Assembly (NCBI GenBank): GCA_944320015.1
Contig: CALUFO010000014.1
Location: 1 to 64,000, forward strand
DNA from: an uncultured Barnesiella sp.
GTDB taxonomy: Bacteria > Bacteroidota > Bacteroidia > Bacteroidales > Barnesiellaceae
DNA length: 64,000 nt
Direction: 5' to 3'
In this document: positions 48,932 through 58,743 of the stretch, piece after piece
How the letters are laid out: the number at the start of each line of letters is the position of its first letter
Numbering within the stretch: position 1 is the first letter of the stretch
Translations under genes and position numbers: made by a program
The notes under the pieces: model-generated
Databases searched by the model: none
What the model saw: only the letters and a program-made list of their open reading frames with translations
Told to the model about the DNA's origin: nothing

Positions 48932-49726
48932 CTATACGGCTACTTTCCCGGCGATATGGGGGTGTGGATTATAATCGGTCAGTTCGAAATCTTCGTATTT
49001 GAAATCGAATATATCGGTCACCGCAGGATTCAATTTCATTTTGGGGAGCGGCCGGGGGTCGCGGGAAAGTTGTTCGCGCACTTGCTCGATGTGATTGTTG
49101 TAGATGTGCGCGTCGCCCAACGTGTGTACAAATTCGCCGGCTTCGAGCCCCGTCACCTGTGCCACCATGAGGAGCAACAGGGCATACGAAGCAATGTTGA
49201 ACGGCACACCGAGGAAAATATCGGCGCTGCGTTGGTAGAGTTGCAAGCTCAGTTTACCGTTGGCCACATAGAATTGAAAGAAGGCATGGCAGGGTGGCAG
49301 ATTCATTTGCGGCAGGTCGGCCACGTTCCAAGCGCTCACGATGATGCGCCGCGAGTCGGGATTGTGTTTTATTGTTTCGACGGCCTCTTTTATCTGGTCG
49401 ATATGGCCTCCGTTATAGTCGGGCCACGAACGCCATTGGTACCCGTATATGTGTCCGAGGTCGCCGTTTTCATCGGCCCATTCGTTCCATATGCGCACGC
49501 CGTTTTCTTGTAGATATTTTACGTTGGTGTCACCTTTTAAGAACCAGAGAAGCTCATATATAATCGATTTTAAGTGCAGCTTCTTGGTGGTGAGCAGGGG
49601 AAACCCGTCGTGCAGGTCGAAGCGCATTTGATAGCCAAATACGCTATGGGTGCCTGTGCCCGTGCGGTCTTCTTTGAGTGTGCCGTGGTCGAGCACATGT
49701 TGCAGGAGGTCGAGATATTGTTTCAT
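48932..49726 (-). CDS. thyA: Thymidylate synthase
   Basis: A 264-residue enzyme converting dUMP to dTMP with methylene-tetrahydrofolate. It begins [38 protein letters not shown], contains [22 protein letters not shown], the catalytic cysteine in [13 protein letters not shown] and the nucleotide-binding [20 protein letters not shown]. The length equals that of E. coli ThyA. It is transcribed with folA downstream and the outer-membrane protein gene 12 bp upstream. Confidence 0.97.
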   Translation of the reverse strand: MKQYLDLLQHVLDHGTLKEDRTGTGTHSVFGYQMRFDLHDGFPLLTTKKLHLKSIIYELLWFLKGDTNVKYLQENGVRIWNEWADENGDLGHIYGYQWRSWPDYNGGHIDQIKEAVETIKHNPDSRRIIVSAWNVADLPQMNLPPCHAFFQFYVANGKLSLQLYQRSADIFLGVPFNIASYALLLLMVAQVTGLEAGEFVHTLGDAHIYNNHIEQVREQLSRDPRPLPKMKLNPAVTDIFDFKYEDFELTDYNPHPHIAGKVAV

Positions 49727-49738
49727 GTGGTAAATCGT

Positions 49739-50908
49739 TTATTTAATTAATAGCAGCCGGCTGAACCCGTGGCACGAAATCGAGAAGCCCAGTTGGCAGC
49801 CTCTCAGCATGCCGCCATTGTCGTCGGGAGCGATTTTGAAATTGTGGAATTGCTCCCGGTTGATGAACAGCCGGGTGCGAATCGAGGCGGTGAATATTTC
49901 GCGATGTCCCCGCAAAAACGAGGGAACCAGAGATATGGTCGTGGAGAACCGGTAGTCGAAGCAGATTCCCGCTGTCCAGTTGAAACTGGAATAAGAGAGA
50001 GTAGACCGCTCATTGCGCCCGCCTTGGATTCTCGCCTGATCGGAGTACCCCGACCATACACAGCCGGCATAAGGCATGAGGGCGAAGTATTTGGTGGAGA
50101 CGAGTTGTTGGCCTAAACCCAGCGATATGGAGGTGTAGGTGTTGTGCCCGTCGGGCAGCCATACGTCATTCACCGGGCCGCTTTGTACGAATATGTTCCG
50201 GCGGGTACGGGCGGTTCCCACCGCAAAATCGCACAGCAAGTGTGTGTTGGCATAGGCGAGGTCGATCCCGAGGTTGATTTGCCAAGCGGGATCCCAATAG
50301 TCGGCAATGCCGCCTACGGGGAAAGACGCACCCGTGCCGATGTAACCTCCGTATCCGAACCGCCGTGGTGAGATGCGGGGAATAGACGGGGCGGGATTCT
50401 CGATGAGCTCACGGGCGACATAGAACTCCCATTCTTGCAGTTTTATCTCGTCCTGCCCGCTTTCGGTTTCCTGTTCGGCTTTTTGGCACTGCTCGTCATA
50501 TAAGTCCATGTATTGCTTCATGCGGTTGTCGGCGGCGATGCCCACGACACCGAGGTTCAATTCCACTTGCAGCCGCCGGCGGTATATTTCGAGCAGGTCG
50601 TATTTGAGTTGGAAAAGTCGAAGCCTGTTTTCATTGCGCACGACCGAGTCGGCAAATGAATGTTGCCTGTCGAAACAGGCCAAAGCCTCGGGACGAATCG
50701 TTTTGGTGTTTCCGTCGCGGGTTTTGGAATTTTCGATTTTTAGAAAAGCGTTGAATGACGAAGGAACGCCTTTGAGCCGAAGGGTGTCTTGAAAATCGTC
50801 CCACGATAATTTCCCGTCGTGCCAATATTTATAGCCGGCGGGCTCTTCGGCTTGGCAATATGTCCAAGCGAAGAAGACTATCCAGAAAAGAGTGAGAAGG
50901 CGTTTCAT
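49739..50908 (-). CDS. Outer-membrane beta-barrel protein with helical N-terminal domain
   Basis: A 389-residue protein with a signal peptide (LLTLFWIVFFAWTYCQAEE). The N-terminal half is soluble and helical (VVRNENRLRLFQLKYDLLEIYRRRLQVEL); the C-terminal half (GYGGYIGTGASFPVGGIADYWDPAWQINLGIDLAYANTHLLCDFAVG ... FALMPYAGCVWSG ... ISLVPSFLRGHREIFTASIRTRLFI) has the alternating pattern of an 8- to 10-stranded barrel. No family name can be given. The gene lies between argF' and thyA in the same direction with gaps of 11-12 bp. Confidence 0.75.
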   Translation of the reverse strand: MKRLLTLFWIVFFAWTYCQAEEPAGYKYWHDGKLSWDDFQDTLRLKGVPSSFNAFLKIENSKTRDGNTKTIRPEALACFDRQHSFADSVVRNENRLRLFQLKYDLLEIYRRRLQVELNLGVVGIAADNRMKQYMDLYDEQCQKAEQETESGQDEIKLQEWEFYVARELIENPAPSIPRISPRRFGYGGYIGTGASFPVGGIADYWDPAWQINLGIDLAYANTHLLCDFAVGTARTRRNIFVQSGPVNDVWLPDGHNTYTSISLGLGQQLVSTKYFALMPYAGCVWSGYSDQARIQGGRNERSTLSYSSFNWTAGICFDYRFSTTISLVPSFLRGHREIFTASIRTRLFINREQFHNFKIAPDDNGGMLRGCQLGFSISCHGFSRLLLIK

Positions 50909-50919
50909 ACAGGTGGTTT

Positions 50920-51873
50920 TTAAAGAGATTCGAGAATACGTTTCAGTACGACTTGTGCTGATATTTCACGGTTGGCCGCTTCGGGGATAACGAGCGACTG
51001 CGGGCTTTCGATGACCTCGTCGGTCACGATCATGTTGCGGCGCACGGGCAAGCAGTGCATGAAAAATGCATGGTTGGTCAACGCCATTTTCTCACTGTCG
51101 ACAGTCCACGCGCGGTCGGTGCTGATTACTTTTCCATAATTGGGATCGGCGTATGCCGCCCAGTTTTTGGCATAGATGAAATCGGCACCTTCGAAGGCTT
51201 TCCGTTGGTCGTATTCGACCCGGGCGTTACCCACGAATTGGGGAGCCAGTTCATAGCCCTCGGGGTGGGTGATGACAAACTCGTAGTCGGTTTGATTTAT
51301 CCATTCGGCAAACGAGTTGGGGACAGCCTGCGGGAGCGCTTTGGGGTGCGGAGCCCAAGTCAAGACCACTTTGGGACGCTCGGTCTTTTTGTGTTCTTCG
51401 ATGGTGATGAGGTCGGCAAAACTCTGCAACGGGTGTCGGGTAGCGGCTTCCATGCTGAATACCGGCCGACCCGAATGTTGAATAAACTGATTGAGAATTT
51501 TCTCCTCGTAGTCGTCGTTTTTGCTTTCGAACCGGGCGAACGAGCGCACGCCTATCACGTCGCAGTAGCAGCCCATCACGGGAATGGCTTCGAGCAAATG
51601 CTCGGGCTTATCGCCGTCCATGACGACACCTCGCTCGGTTTCCAATTTCCAAGCGCCTTGGTTGACGTCCAAGACCATGACGTTCATACCTAAATTCATG
51701 GCGGCTTTTTGGGTGCTGAGTCGGGTGCGCAGGCTCGAATTGAAGAAAATCATCATCAAGGTTTTGTCTTGCCCCAGATGTTTGTAGGCAAACCGGTTGG
51801 ATTTAACTTCGAGGGCCTCTTTGACCGCCGCTTTCAAGTCGCCGATGTCGTGTACGTTGGTGAAGTGTCTCAT
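50920..51873 (-). CDS. argF': N-succinylornithine carbamoyltransferase (ArgF')
   Basis: A 317-residue transcarbamylase. The carbamoyl-phosphate motif differs from usual S-x-R-T-R: here FFNSSLRTRLSTQKAAMNLG, typical of the Bacteroides fragilis ArgF' subfamily, as are DVNQGAWKLETERGVVMDGDKPEHLLEAIPVMG and VLTWAPHPKALPQAVPNSFAEW. In Bacteroidetes this enzyme acts on N-succinyl-L-ornithine in arginine synthesis rather than on ornithine. The C-terminal MHCLPVRRNMIVTDEV is the HCLP loop of the family. It follows proA by 7 bp, so glutamate-derived proline and arginine pathways share an operon. Confidence 0.93.
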   Translation of the reverse strand: MRHFTNVHDIGDLKAAVKEALEVKSNRFAYKHLGQDKTLMMIFFNSSLRTRLSTQKAAMNLGMNVMVLDVNQGAWKLETERGVVMDGDKPEHLLEAIPVMGCYCDVIGVRSFARFESKNDDYEEKILNQFIQHSGRPVFSMEAATRHPLQSFADLITIEEHKKTERPKVVLTWAPHPKALPQAVPNSFAEWINQTDYEFVITHPEGYELAPQFVGNARVEYDQRKAFEGADFIYAKNWAAYADPNYGKVISTDRAWTVDSEKMALTNHAFFMHCLPVRRNMIVTDEVIESPQSLVIPEAANREISAQVVLKRILESL

Positions 51874-51880
51874 AATGGTT

Positions 51881-53134
51881 TTATTGTCGGGTTTGTCCGT
51901 CGCCGGAAATAATATATTTATAAGTAGTCAGTTCGGGGAGAGCCATAGGCCCGCGCGCATGTAATTTCTGTGTGCTGATACCGATTTCGGCGCCGAATCC
52001 GAATTGCCCTCCGTCGGTAAACGCCGTCGATACATTGGTATAGACACAGGCGGCATCGACCTGTCGGGTGAACCGTTGCTTGGCCGATTCGTCCTCGGTG
52101 ACGATGCACTCGCTGTGTTTCGAGGAATAACGGGCGATATGAGCCAGCGCTTCGTCGAGATTCCCTACGGTTTTCACCGCCATTTTGTAGTCGAGAAATT
52201 CTGTCCCGAAGCTCTGTTCGGTAGCCGGTTGCAAGAGGTTATCGGGATATTTTCCGGCGAGGGCGTCGTAGGCTTGCGGGTCGGCATAGATGACGACCTG
52301 CTTCGAGGCCAACGGTTCGCAGAGGTCCGCTAAATCGGGTAGCCGGTCCCGGTGGACAATGAGACAGTCGAGGGCGTTGCATACACTCACCCGGCGGGTT
52401 TTTGCGTTGCATACGATATGGCGGCCTTTTTCCAAGTCGCCCGCTTTGTCGAAATAGGTGTGGCATATCCCGGCGCCCGTTTCGATGACCGGCACAAGGG
52501 CATGTTGGCGCACATAGTCGATGAGTCTGCCGCTGCCTCGGGGAATAATGAGGTCGACTTGCCCCACGGCTGTTAACAACTTGTCGGTAAAGTTATGGTC
52601 GTTGGGTAGTAAAATGGCTGTGTTTGAGTCTATTCCATGACTTATCAACACCTTGTTGATAATGTGGATAAGTGCGAGGTTGGAGTATTGGGCGTCGCTG
52701 CCTCCTTTGAGGATACAGACGTTGCCCGATTTCAAGCAGAGCGAAAAAACGTCGAAAGTCACATTGGGGCGCGCCTCATAGATAATGCCGATGATGCCGA
52801 ACGGTACCGACACTTTGTCGATGTGCATGCCGTTGGGACGGTCGAACGAAGCCAATATCCGTCCCAGCGGAGAGGGCAGTTGAGCTACTCGCCGCATATC
52901 GGCGGTAATTCCGGCGATGCGTTCCCGGGTGAGCGTCAGCCGGTCGTATCGAGGATCGGTCTCGGACATACGCTCCAAGTCGCGCCGGTTCTCTTGCAGG
53001 ATATAGTCGGCTTGGCGGTCGGCCTCGTCGGCTACGGCGCAAAGGACTTTATCGATGGTGCCGCGGTCGATCAGGTTGAGTTTATCGGCGGCGATCCGGG
53101 CATTGTCGAGAATATGGTTCAAATCGGTCGTCAT
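51881..53134 (-). CDS. proA: Glutamate-5-semialdehyde dehydrogenase (gamma-glutamyl phosphate reductase)
   Basis: A 417-residue enzyme, starting at ATG 53134 ([19 protein letters not shown]); the upstream in-frame codons to 53155 are not needed. It reduces gamma-glutamyl phosphate to glutamate-5-semialdehyde with NADPH, the second step of proline synthesis. Motifs: [35 protein letters not shown], and [20 protein letters not shown] with the catalytic cysteine; end TYVNVSTAF-like [33 protein letters not shown]. It lies between proB and argF' in one operon. Confidence 0.96.
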   Translation of the reverse strand: MTTDLNHILDNARIAADKLNLIDRGTIDKVLCAVADEADRQADYILQENRRDLERMSETDPRYDRLTLTRERIAGITADMRRVAQLPSPLGRILASFDRPNGMHIDKVSVPFGIIGIIYEARPNVTFDVFSLCLKSGNVCILKGGSDAQYSNLALIHIINKVLISHGIDSNTAILLPNDHNFTDKLLTAVGQVDLIIPRGSGRLIDYVRQHALVPVIETGAGICHTYFDKAGDLEKGRHIVCNAKTRRVSVCNALDCLIVHRDRLPDLADLCEPLASKQVVIYADPQAYDALAGKYPDNLLQPATEQSFGTEFLDYKMAVKTVGNLDEALAHIARYSSKHSECIVTEDESAKQRFTRQVDAACVYTNVSTAFTDGGQFGFGAEIGISTQKLHARGPMALPELTTYKYIISGDGQTRQ

Positions 53135-53200
53135 AGGCGCTGTGTAAGTAAGCAAAAGTAATCTTTTTTTTCGAGGAGAATCGCATCAAAACCGTTAAAG

Positions 53201-54283
53201 TTAGTCGAGATAGAGATAATCATAGTGGATAAGCGGCTTGGCACCCTGCCGCCCGATGAGCTGGCGGGCGGTTTCGCTGTCGAAGGCGATGCGTCCCACT
53301 CCTAAGTGGGCGCCGTCGGGGGCGACAATGCGCACGATGTCGTCTCGCTCGAAATCGCCTTCGACCTCGGTGACGCCGATAGGCAGGATGCTCACGGCTT
53401 GTTGCGAGTGCAGGGCTTCGACGGCTCCGGCGTTCAAATGCAGCCGGCCTTTGGCAAAACCTTCGGAGTGGGCGATCCAGCGTTTCACGCTCGATATGGG
53501 ATTGGGCGAAGGCACGAACCGGGTACAAATTTCGTGACGGTCCTTGTCCAACAGGTTGAGCAGGATATTCTCCTTTTTGCCATTGGCGATAATGACTTCG
53601 ATGCCCTCGTCGGCCACTTTGCGGGCGATGTTGCATTTGGTGAGCATGCCGCCGCGGCCGAAAGAGGATTTGCCCGATTGTATGTATTGCGACAACTCTT
53701 GTCCGACCAGAATTTCGGGTATGACTTGGCTGCCGGCTTCGGCCGGATTGCCGTTATAGATACCGTCGATGTTGCTGAGAATGATGAGTGTCTCGGCGTC
53801 CATCATCGCCGAGATCAATCCCGACAACTCGTCGTTGTCGGTAAACATGAGCTCGGTTACCGAGATGGTGTCGTTTTCGTTGACAATGGGAATCACTCCG
53901 TTTTCGAGCATTACTTCCATGCACTGTTTCTGTGTGAGGTATTGCCGCCGGGTGGAAAAATTTTCTTTGGTGGTGAGTACCTGTCCGCAGGCAATACCGT
54001 GTTCGCGGAACAACTCGTAGTAACGGTTGATCAGTTTGGCCTGTCCCACGGCCGAGAACAATTGCCGCGCCGATACCGAGTCGAGTTTGCGATGTTCCTT
54101 CAATTCGCTCCGACCCGAGGCGACCGCTCCCGACGAGATGACGATTATTTCGATACCGGCTTTGTGCAACGCCGCTATTTGGTCGGTGAGAGCCGACATG
54201 CGGGTGATGTCGAGCGTGCCGTCGGGACGGGTCAGCACGTTGCTCCCTATTTTTACGGTGATTCGTGTACGGTTGTTATTCAT
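53201..54283 (-). CDS. proB: Glutamate 5-kinase
   Basis: A 360-residue enzyme starting at ATG 54283 (MNNNRTRITVKIGSNVLTRPDG). It phosphorylates glutamate at the gamma carboxylate, first step of proline synthesis. The amino-acid kinase fold shows KIGSNVLT, IIVISSGAVASGRSEL, IPIVNENDTISVTELMFTDNDELSGLISAM and FGRGGMLTKCNIARKVADEG; a C-terminal PUA domain (AGAVEALHSQQAVSILPIGVTEVEGDFERDDIVRI) is present. The ATG overlaps the stop of the DUF695 gene by four bases (ATGA), so they are coupled. proA is 66 bp downstream. Confidence 0.96.
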   Translation of the reverse strand: MNNNRTRITVKIGSNVLTRPDGTLDITRMSALTDQIAALHKAGIEIIVISSGAVASGRSELKEHRKLDSVSARQLFSAVGQAKLINRYYELFREHGIACGQVLTTKENFSTRRQYLTQKQCMEVMLENGVIPIVNENDTISVTELMFTDNDELSGLISAMMDAETLIILSNIDGIYNGNPAEAGSQVIPEILVGQELSQYIQSGKSSFGRGGMLTKCNIARKVADEGIEVIIANGKKENILLNLLDKDRHEICTRFVPSPNPISSVKRWIAHSEGFAKGRLHLNAGAVEALHSQQAVSILPIGVTEVEGDFERDDIVRIVAPDGAHLGVGRIAFDSETARQLIGRQGAKPLIHYDYLYLD

Positions 54284-54711
54284 GACTGTATGGCAAATTG
54301 TTGAACGGTTTCGATATAATTGCTCCATTGGGGATCGCTTTTCGCCCCTATTTTTATCGGCAGGGCGGGATATTCGGCGAAGGTCTCGTCGACGATAGAA
54401 GCGAAACGCTCGACCGATGTGCCATAATATTCATAGCGGGCGGCGCGATTGCCGATGAAAATGGCGGTGAGAATGGCGACGCCTTTCTCTTCCAGCGCTT
54501 CGCGCAGTTTCTCGTTAAGAAGGTCGAGCGCTTGTGTTTCCTTCTCGGTGGGCAAGCCTTTGTCTTCTCCGTGATATTCCCATACGAGAGCGATGCGGGT
54601 GGGAAATTCACCCGATTGTCTGAGGGAGTCGAGAAAAAGTCTTCCTCGCACGATTAAAGGTTTGCCATCGTTCTCGGCGTCGGCCACGAACCATTCGTTG
54701 CTCACTTGCAT
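54280..54711 (-). CDS. DUF695 family protein
   Basis: A 143-residue soluble protein: NEWFVADAENDGKPLIVRGRLFLDSLRQSGEFPTRIALVWEYHGEDKGLPTEKETQALDLLNEKLREALEEKGVAILTAIFIGNRAARYEYYG. This pattern (hydrophobic strand R-I-x-L-x-W-x-Y, then E-x-x-x-L-x-x-x-x-x-x-L and the late R-x-x-Y-Y) fits DUF695, an uncharacterised small domain often encoded near biosynthesis genes. No catalytic residues are known. It overlaps proB by four bases and follows the acyl-CoA synthetase gene by 18 bp in the same direction. Confidence 0.75.
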   Translation of the reverse strand: MQVSNEWFVADAENDGKPLIVRGRLFLDSLRQSGEFPTRIALVWEYHGEDKGLPTEKETQALDLLNEKLREALEEKGVAILTAIFIGNRAARYEYYGTSVERFASIVDETFAEYPALPIKIGAKSDPQWSNYIETVQQFAIQS

Positions 54712-54729
54712 GGGACAGTCGATATGAAA

Positions 54730-56388
54730 TTATTGTACATTGTCTTTATCTCGTATTTCGACCCGGCGTATTTTCCCGCTTATTGTCTTGGGCAGCTCGT
54801 CTACAAACTCGATGACACGGGGGTATTTGTATGGTGCGGTAACTCGCTTCACATGGTCCTGAATCTCCTTGATGAGCGCTTCGCCGGCTCTGTCTTTATA
54901 ATTCGAGGCCAGTACGATAGTGGCTTTGACCAATTGTCCCCGTATTTCGTCGGGCACACCGGTGACGGCGCACTCTACGACGGCAGGGTGGGTCATTAAT
55001 GCGCTTTCTACCTCGAACGGGCCTATGCGATAGCCCGACGATTTGATAACATCGTCGGCTCGGCCGACAAACCAAAAGTACCCGTCCTCGTCGCGCCAAG
55101 CCACATCGCCCGTATAGTAGATGTTGTCGTGGTAGACTTCGGCGGTTTTTTGCGGGTCGCGGTAGTATTCTTTGAAAAGTCCCAGCGGTTTGCCGTGGTC
55201 GGTGCGAATCACGATTTGTCCCTGTTCCCCGTCTTCGGCCGATCGTCCGTCGGGGGTGAGCAGGTCTATGTCGTATTGCGGGTTGCGTATGCCCATTGAC
55301 CCCGGTTTGGGTTCCACCCACGGATAGGTGGCGATGGTGAGGGTAGTCTCGGTTTGCCCGAAACCTTCCATCAGTTTGATGCCGGTGAGTCGCAGCCACT
55401 CTTCATAGACTTTGGGGTTGAGTGCTTCGCCTGCGATTGTGCAATATTGGAGCGACGAGAGGTCGTATTTGGTGAGGTCTTCGCGAATGAGAAAACGAAA
55501 AACGGTAGGCGGCGCGCAGAATGAAGTGATGTGGTAGTTGTGTATCATGTCGAGCACGTCGGCGGGTTTGAATTTCTCGAAGTCATAGACAAAGACATTG
55601 GCTCCGGCGATCCATTGGCCATATAGTTTTCCCCATACGGCTTTTCCCCAACCGGTGTCGGCGAGAGTCAGGTGCAGACTGTCTTCGTGCAGGTTGTGCC
55701 AGAAAGAGCCGGTAATGATGTGTCCCAGCGGATAGGTGAAATCGTGCGCTACCATTTTGGGCTCGCCGGTGGTTCCCGAGGTGAAGTAGAGCAGCGAGGT
55801 GTCGTCGTTGGTATTGGCTTGCTCGGGACGTACAAACGGCGCGGCCGATTCGATGCCGCGGTGAAAGTCGTCCCACCCTTCGGGCACAATGGGGCCTATC
55901 GAGATGCGGTGGCGCAGCGAGGGAGAGGCGGGTTTTGCCCGGTCGATGTGGCCGATGACTACTTCGTCGCCGCATGCCACGATGGCTTTGATGTCGGCGG
56001 CATTGCATCGATAAATAATATCTTTCTCGGTGAGCAGGTGGGTGGCGGGGATACACACGGCGCCCAGTTTATGAAGGGCGATGATAGAGAACCAAAATTC
56101 GTATCGGCGTTTCAAGATGAGCATTACCATGTCGCCGTGTCCTATTCCCAGCGACTGGAAGTAGGCGGCGGTTTTGTCGCTTTCCCGTTTGATGTCGGCA
56201 AAGGTAAAGTCGATTCGGTTTCCTTGATCGTTGGTCCAGAGCAATGCTTTTTTCTCGGGGGCAATGCGGGCCCATTCGTCCACGACATCGTATCCGAAGT
56301 TGAAGTTGTCGGGGATTTTTATCTTGAAATTCTTCATGAAGTCTTCCTGCGACGAGAAAGAAGTTTGGTCTAAAAAACGTTCTAGCAT
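54730..56388 (-). CDS. AMP-forming acyl-CoA synthetase (acetate/medium-chain type)
   Basis: A 552-residue ANL-superfamily ligase. Motifs: P-loop-like LLYFTSGTTGEPKMVAHDF, LMEGFGQTETTLTIATYP (A5), YYTGDVAWRDEDGYFWFVGRADDVIKSSGYRIGPFEVES (A7-A8) and the C-terminal lysine in LPKTISGKIRRVEIRD (A10). It activates a fatty or short-chain acid as adenylate and transfers it to CoA. The TLADTGWGKAVWGKLYGQW stretch is typical for the acetate/medium-chain subgroup common in gut Bacteroidetes. It pairs with the XRE-cupin gene 63 bp upstream, a conserved arrangement. Confidence 0.92.
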   Translation of the reverse strand: MLERFLDQTSFSSQEDFMKNFKIKIPDNFNFGYDVVDEWARIAPEKKALLWTNDQGNRIDFTFADIKRESDKTAAYFQSLGIGHGDMVMLILKRRYEFWFSIIALHKLGAVCIPATHLLTEKDIIYRCNAADIKAIVACGDEVVIGHIDRAKPASPSLRHRISIGPIVPEGWDDFHRGIESAAPFVRPEQANTNDDTSLLYFTSGTTGEPKMVAHDFTYPLGHIITGSFWHNLHEDSLHLTLADTGWGKAVWGKLYGQWIAGANVFVYDFEKFKPADVLDMIHNYHITSFCAPPTVFRFLIREDLTKYDLSSLQYCTIAGEALNPKVYEEWLRLTGIKLMEGFGQTETTLTIATYPWVEPKPGSMGIRNPQYDIDLLTPDGRSAEDGEQGQIVIRTDHGKPLGLFKEYYRDPQKTAEVYHDNIYYTGDVAWRDEDGYFWFVGRADDVIKSSGYRIGPFEVESALMTHPAVVECAVTGVPDEIRGQLVKATIVLASNYKDRAGEALIKEIQDHVKRVTAPYKYPRVIEFVDELPKTISGKIRRVEIRDKDNVQ

Positions 56389-56451
56389 AATAGTTGTGTA
56401 TGGAAGAGGCTCAGCCTCGTGTCTTGATGTTTATAAGTGGTTGTTGTCGAT

Positions 56452-57006
56452 TTAGAAAATAATGGCCAGAAACTTGACCGGGCAGTTTCCTATTGCTTTC
56501 ATGCCATGAGGACGGGTAGAATCAAACATGATACTGTCGCCTTCGTGAAGCACCAATTCTTTTTCGCCGATGCGCAGGTGCAAGCACCCTTCGAGTACCA
56601 GATTGAACTCTTGCCCGGGATGGGTGTTGAGGGTGAATGGCGCGTCGGGAGCCGAAGGCTCGACGGTAACCATGAACGGGTCGGCTTTGCGGTTGGCAAA
56701 TCCGGCGGCCAGCGATTGGTACTTGTAGGCTTTGGTGCGCTCCACGGCAACCCCTTTGTCTTTACGGGTGAGGAAATAGGCGCTCATGCGAGGTTCGTAG
56801 CCAAACATCAGCGCCGGCAGTTCCACGCCGTAGTGCTTGGCTATTTGGTGGAGGAAACTCACCGGAATGTCTTTCTCTCCCGATTCGTATCCCAGATAGG
56901 TATCCAAATCGGTATGGCAAGTGGCGGCGATGTCTTCGGGACGCAGGTCGAGAGCATCTCGGAGACCTACGAGCCGCTCGGCTATTTGTTTAATCTCTTC
57001 GCTCAT
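56452..57006 (-). CDS. XRE-cupin transcriptional regulator
   Basis: A 184-residue regulator: an N-terminal helix-turn-helix of the XRE type (RLVGLRDALDLRPEDIAATCHTDLDTYLGYESGEKDIPVSFLHQIAKHYG, residues 10-60) and a C-terminal cupin_2 barrel (THPGQEFNLVLEGCLHLRIGEKELVLHEGDSIMFDSTRPHGMKAIG, residues 120-170). Such proteins sense a small ligand in the barrel and control a neighbouring gene, here the acyl-CoA synthetase, whose start is 63 bp downstream. The same pair recurs in many Bacteroidales genomes as far as I know. Confidence 0.93.
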   Translation of the reverse strand: MSEEIKQIAERLVGLRDALDLRPEDIAATCHTDLDTYLGYESGEKDIPVSFLHQIAKHYGVELPALMFGYEPRMSAYFLTRKDKGVAVERTKAYKYQSLAAGFANRKADPFMVTVEPSAPDAPFTLNTHPGQEFNLVLEGCLHLRIGEKELVLHEGDSIMFDSTRPHGMKAIGNCPVKFLAIIF

Positions 57007-57182
57007 AATTGCAAATATTTAAAAAGAGGTTCTAATTTCTCTTACAAAATTAGCAAAATGGGAGAGAAAAAAGGAAATTGCAATAAAAATTAGGTAGGAT
57101 AAAGCTATTTTGTAACTTTTATTAAGAGAAAAGGGCGGTAGGATAGCTTTTGTTGCGCATTTGTGAAACCAGTGTGTAATTT

Positions 57183-58610
57183 CTATTCTTCGGGGAGCTC
57201 TTGGGGAGTATATTGGTAAGCCCCTATATCTACCCGTTCGGTTCGGGGGTTGCCATACATGTCCTTGTCGAGGGGCGGCACAGCGAAAGCCGGGTCGCCT
57301 TTGCCGATGGCGTCCGACTTCTCGGAGCCTAACTCGTAATTGTAGTAATAGTGTTCTTCGCCAAGAGCCTTGAAACGGGGCATGCCTCCCCACACAGTGT
57401 TGATAAAGTTGTCGTCGTCCTCACCCATGGAGTTGAAGAGACATGAGCGGAAGAAGACGTGGCTGCCGATAAAATCGATCGACGACAGCTCGGCTGTATT
57501 CCCGCAGAGAATCGAGTTGTTGAAACTGGCCCGCAGCAACGGTGCGCCGCCTTGAATCGAATCGGCCACGGCGCAGTGGCTCATCGTGACGATAGGTGCG
57601 GTGATAATGTCGTAGAAATAGTAGTTGACGATGGTGCAGTGGGTGAAATGGGCTATTCCTCCGGTAAGAGCGAGTACAGCGCCCCCGGCATCGGATAGTT
57701 CGCTGTTGCGACAGTCCAGCCGGCTATAATTCGAGGTGATGAGGTTGCCCGATGAGTTGCGTATGCGTGAGTTGGCAATTTCGAGCCGCGTCTCCTCGGT
57801 GGCGCACGAGTCGAGCACGATGCCCGAGGTCATGCCCCGCACATAGGCGTAGGAGATGGTGTTGCCGAAGCTCTCGGGATAGAAGCGTATGCCGCCCCAT
57901 TGTCCGCCCAAGTTGTCGTAGGGCAGGTCGGCAAAGAGCCGGTCGAGCCGGTCGCCTCGTAGCTGTATGTGGTTTTCGGCTGTTCCTTCGGCCTGCAATC
58001 GTCCCTGTACCAGTAGCGACGCCCCATTGTGGAAGTGGACACGGGCTCCCGGGTCGATTTGCAGGGTGGCACCCGGCGCTACAACCAGACTGTCGTAGAT
58101 GAGGTAGGGGCGGTCGGCGGTGAGCCGGGTATCGGTCGTGAAGGTTTCGCCTCGCTTGATAATCACGTCCTGCCCATAGGCGGTGAGTTTCACATCTTGT
58201 TGCACACCGTTGGTGAGAAAAACAATCGAGTCGACGATAAAGATGGGATTGTCTTGGTCGGTGGGGTCGATATTGGCTTCGACAAAGACAAAGATGCTGT
58301 CTTTCCCTCGAATTTCCACATCGGTGAATTGGTCGCCCGACATGCCGTCGACATTGATATGAAAGCCCGACCGCTCGGCGTCGGCCAGTTTGATAGACGA
58401 GATGTTGAGCGATTTTTTGTTGGGATTGTAAACCCGGAACGAACGGGTCGAGGAGCCTATTGTCGTGAACACGGTGTCGAAAGCCACTGTGTCGGTCGAG
58501 AATGCCAGCACATGCGACGGGTTCGTGGTAAAGTCGTCGTCGATACAGCTGGTGAGGAGGCTTCCCGCCAAAATACTTAATGCTATGAATGTGAAAGTTA
58601 TCGCTCTCAT
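57183..58610 (-). CDS. Right-handed parallel beta-helix lipoprotein
   Basis: The start is ATG 58610 (MRAITFTFIALSILAGSLLTSC), giving a type II signal peptide with the lipid Cys at residue 22; the upstream TTG codon is not used. The protein (475 residues) has an Ig-like N-terminal domain (FDTVFTTIGSSTRSFRVYNPNKKSLNISSIKL) and a parallel beta-helix (VAPGATLQIDPGARVHFHNGASLLVQGRLQAEGTAENHIQL ... VYLRGMTSGIVLDS). The C-terminus DIGAYQYTP is common in such proteins. It resembles cell-surface carbohydrate-binding or lyase-like proteins, but no catalytic site can be named. It is a single gene. Confidence 0.82.
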   Translation of the reverse strand: MRAITFTFIALSILAGSLLTSCIDDDFTTNPSHVLAFSTDTVAFDTVFTTIGSSTRSFRVYNPNKKSLNISSIKLADAERSGFHINVDGMSGDQFTDVEIRGKDSIFVFVEANIDPTDQDNPIFIVDSIVFLTNGVQQDVKLTAYGQDVIIKRGETFTTDTRLTADRPYLIYDSLVVAPGATLQIDPGARVHFHNGASLLVQGRLQAEGTAENHIQLRGDRLDRLFADLPYDNLGGQWGGIRFYPESFGNTISYAYVRGMTSGIVLDSCATEETRLEIANSRIRNSSGNLITSNYSRLDCRNSELSDAGGAVLALTGGIAHFTHCTIVNYYFYDIITAPIVTMSHCAVADSIQGGAPLLRASFNNSILCGNTAELSSIDFIGSHVFFRSCLFNSMGEDDDNFINTVWGGMPRFKALGEEHYYYNYELGSEKSDAIGKGDPAFAVPPLDKDMYGNPRTERVDIGAYQYTPQELPEE

Positions 58611-58743
58611 CGTATAATACAAACGGTGTCGTCCCCTCTTTATTGCGGAGAGCGGGCGATTTCTTTGAAAAGGAGGAGAGGTAAATTTGTAAAAACGGAA
58701 TCTTTTTTTTATGTTTGCTTATGGATATATAAAACCGACAATT

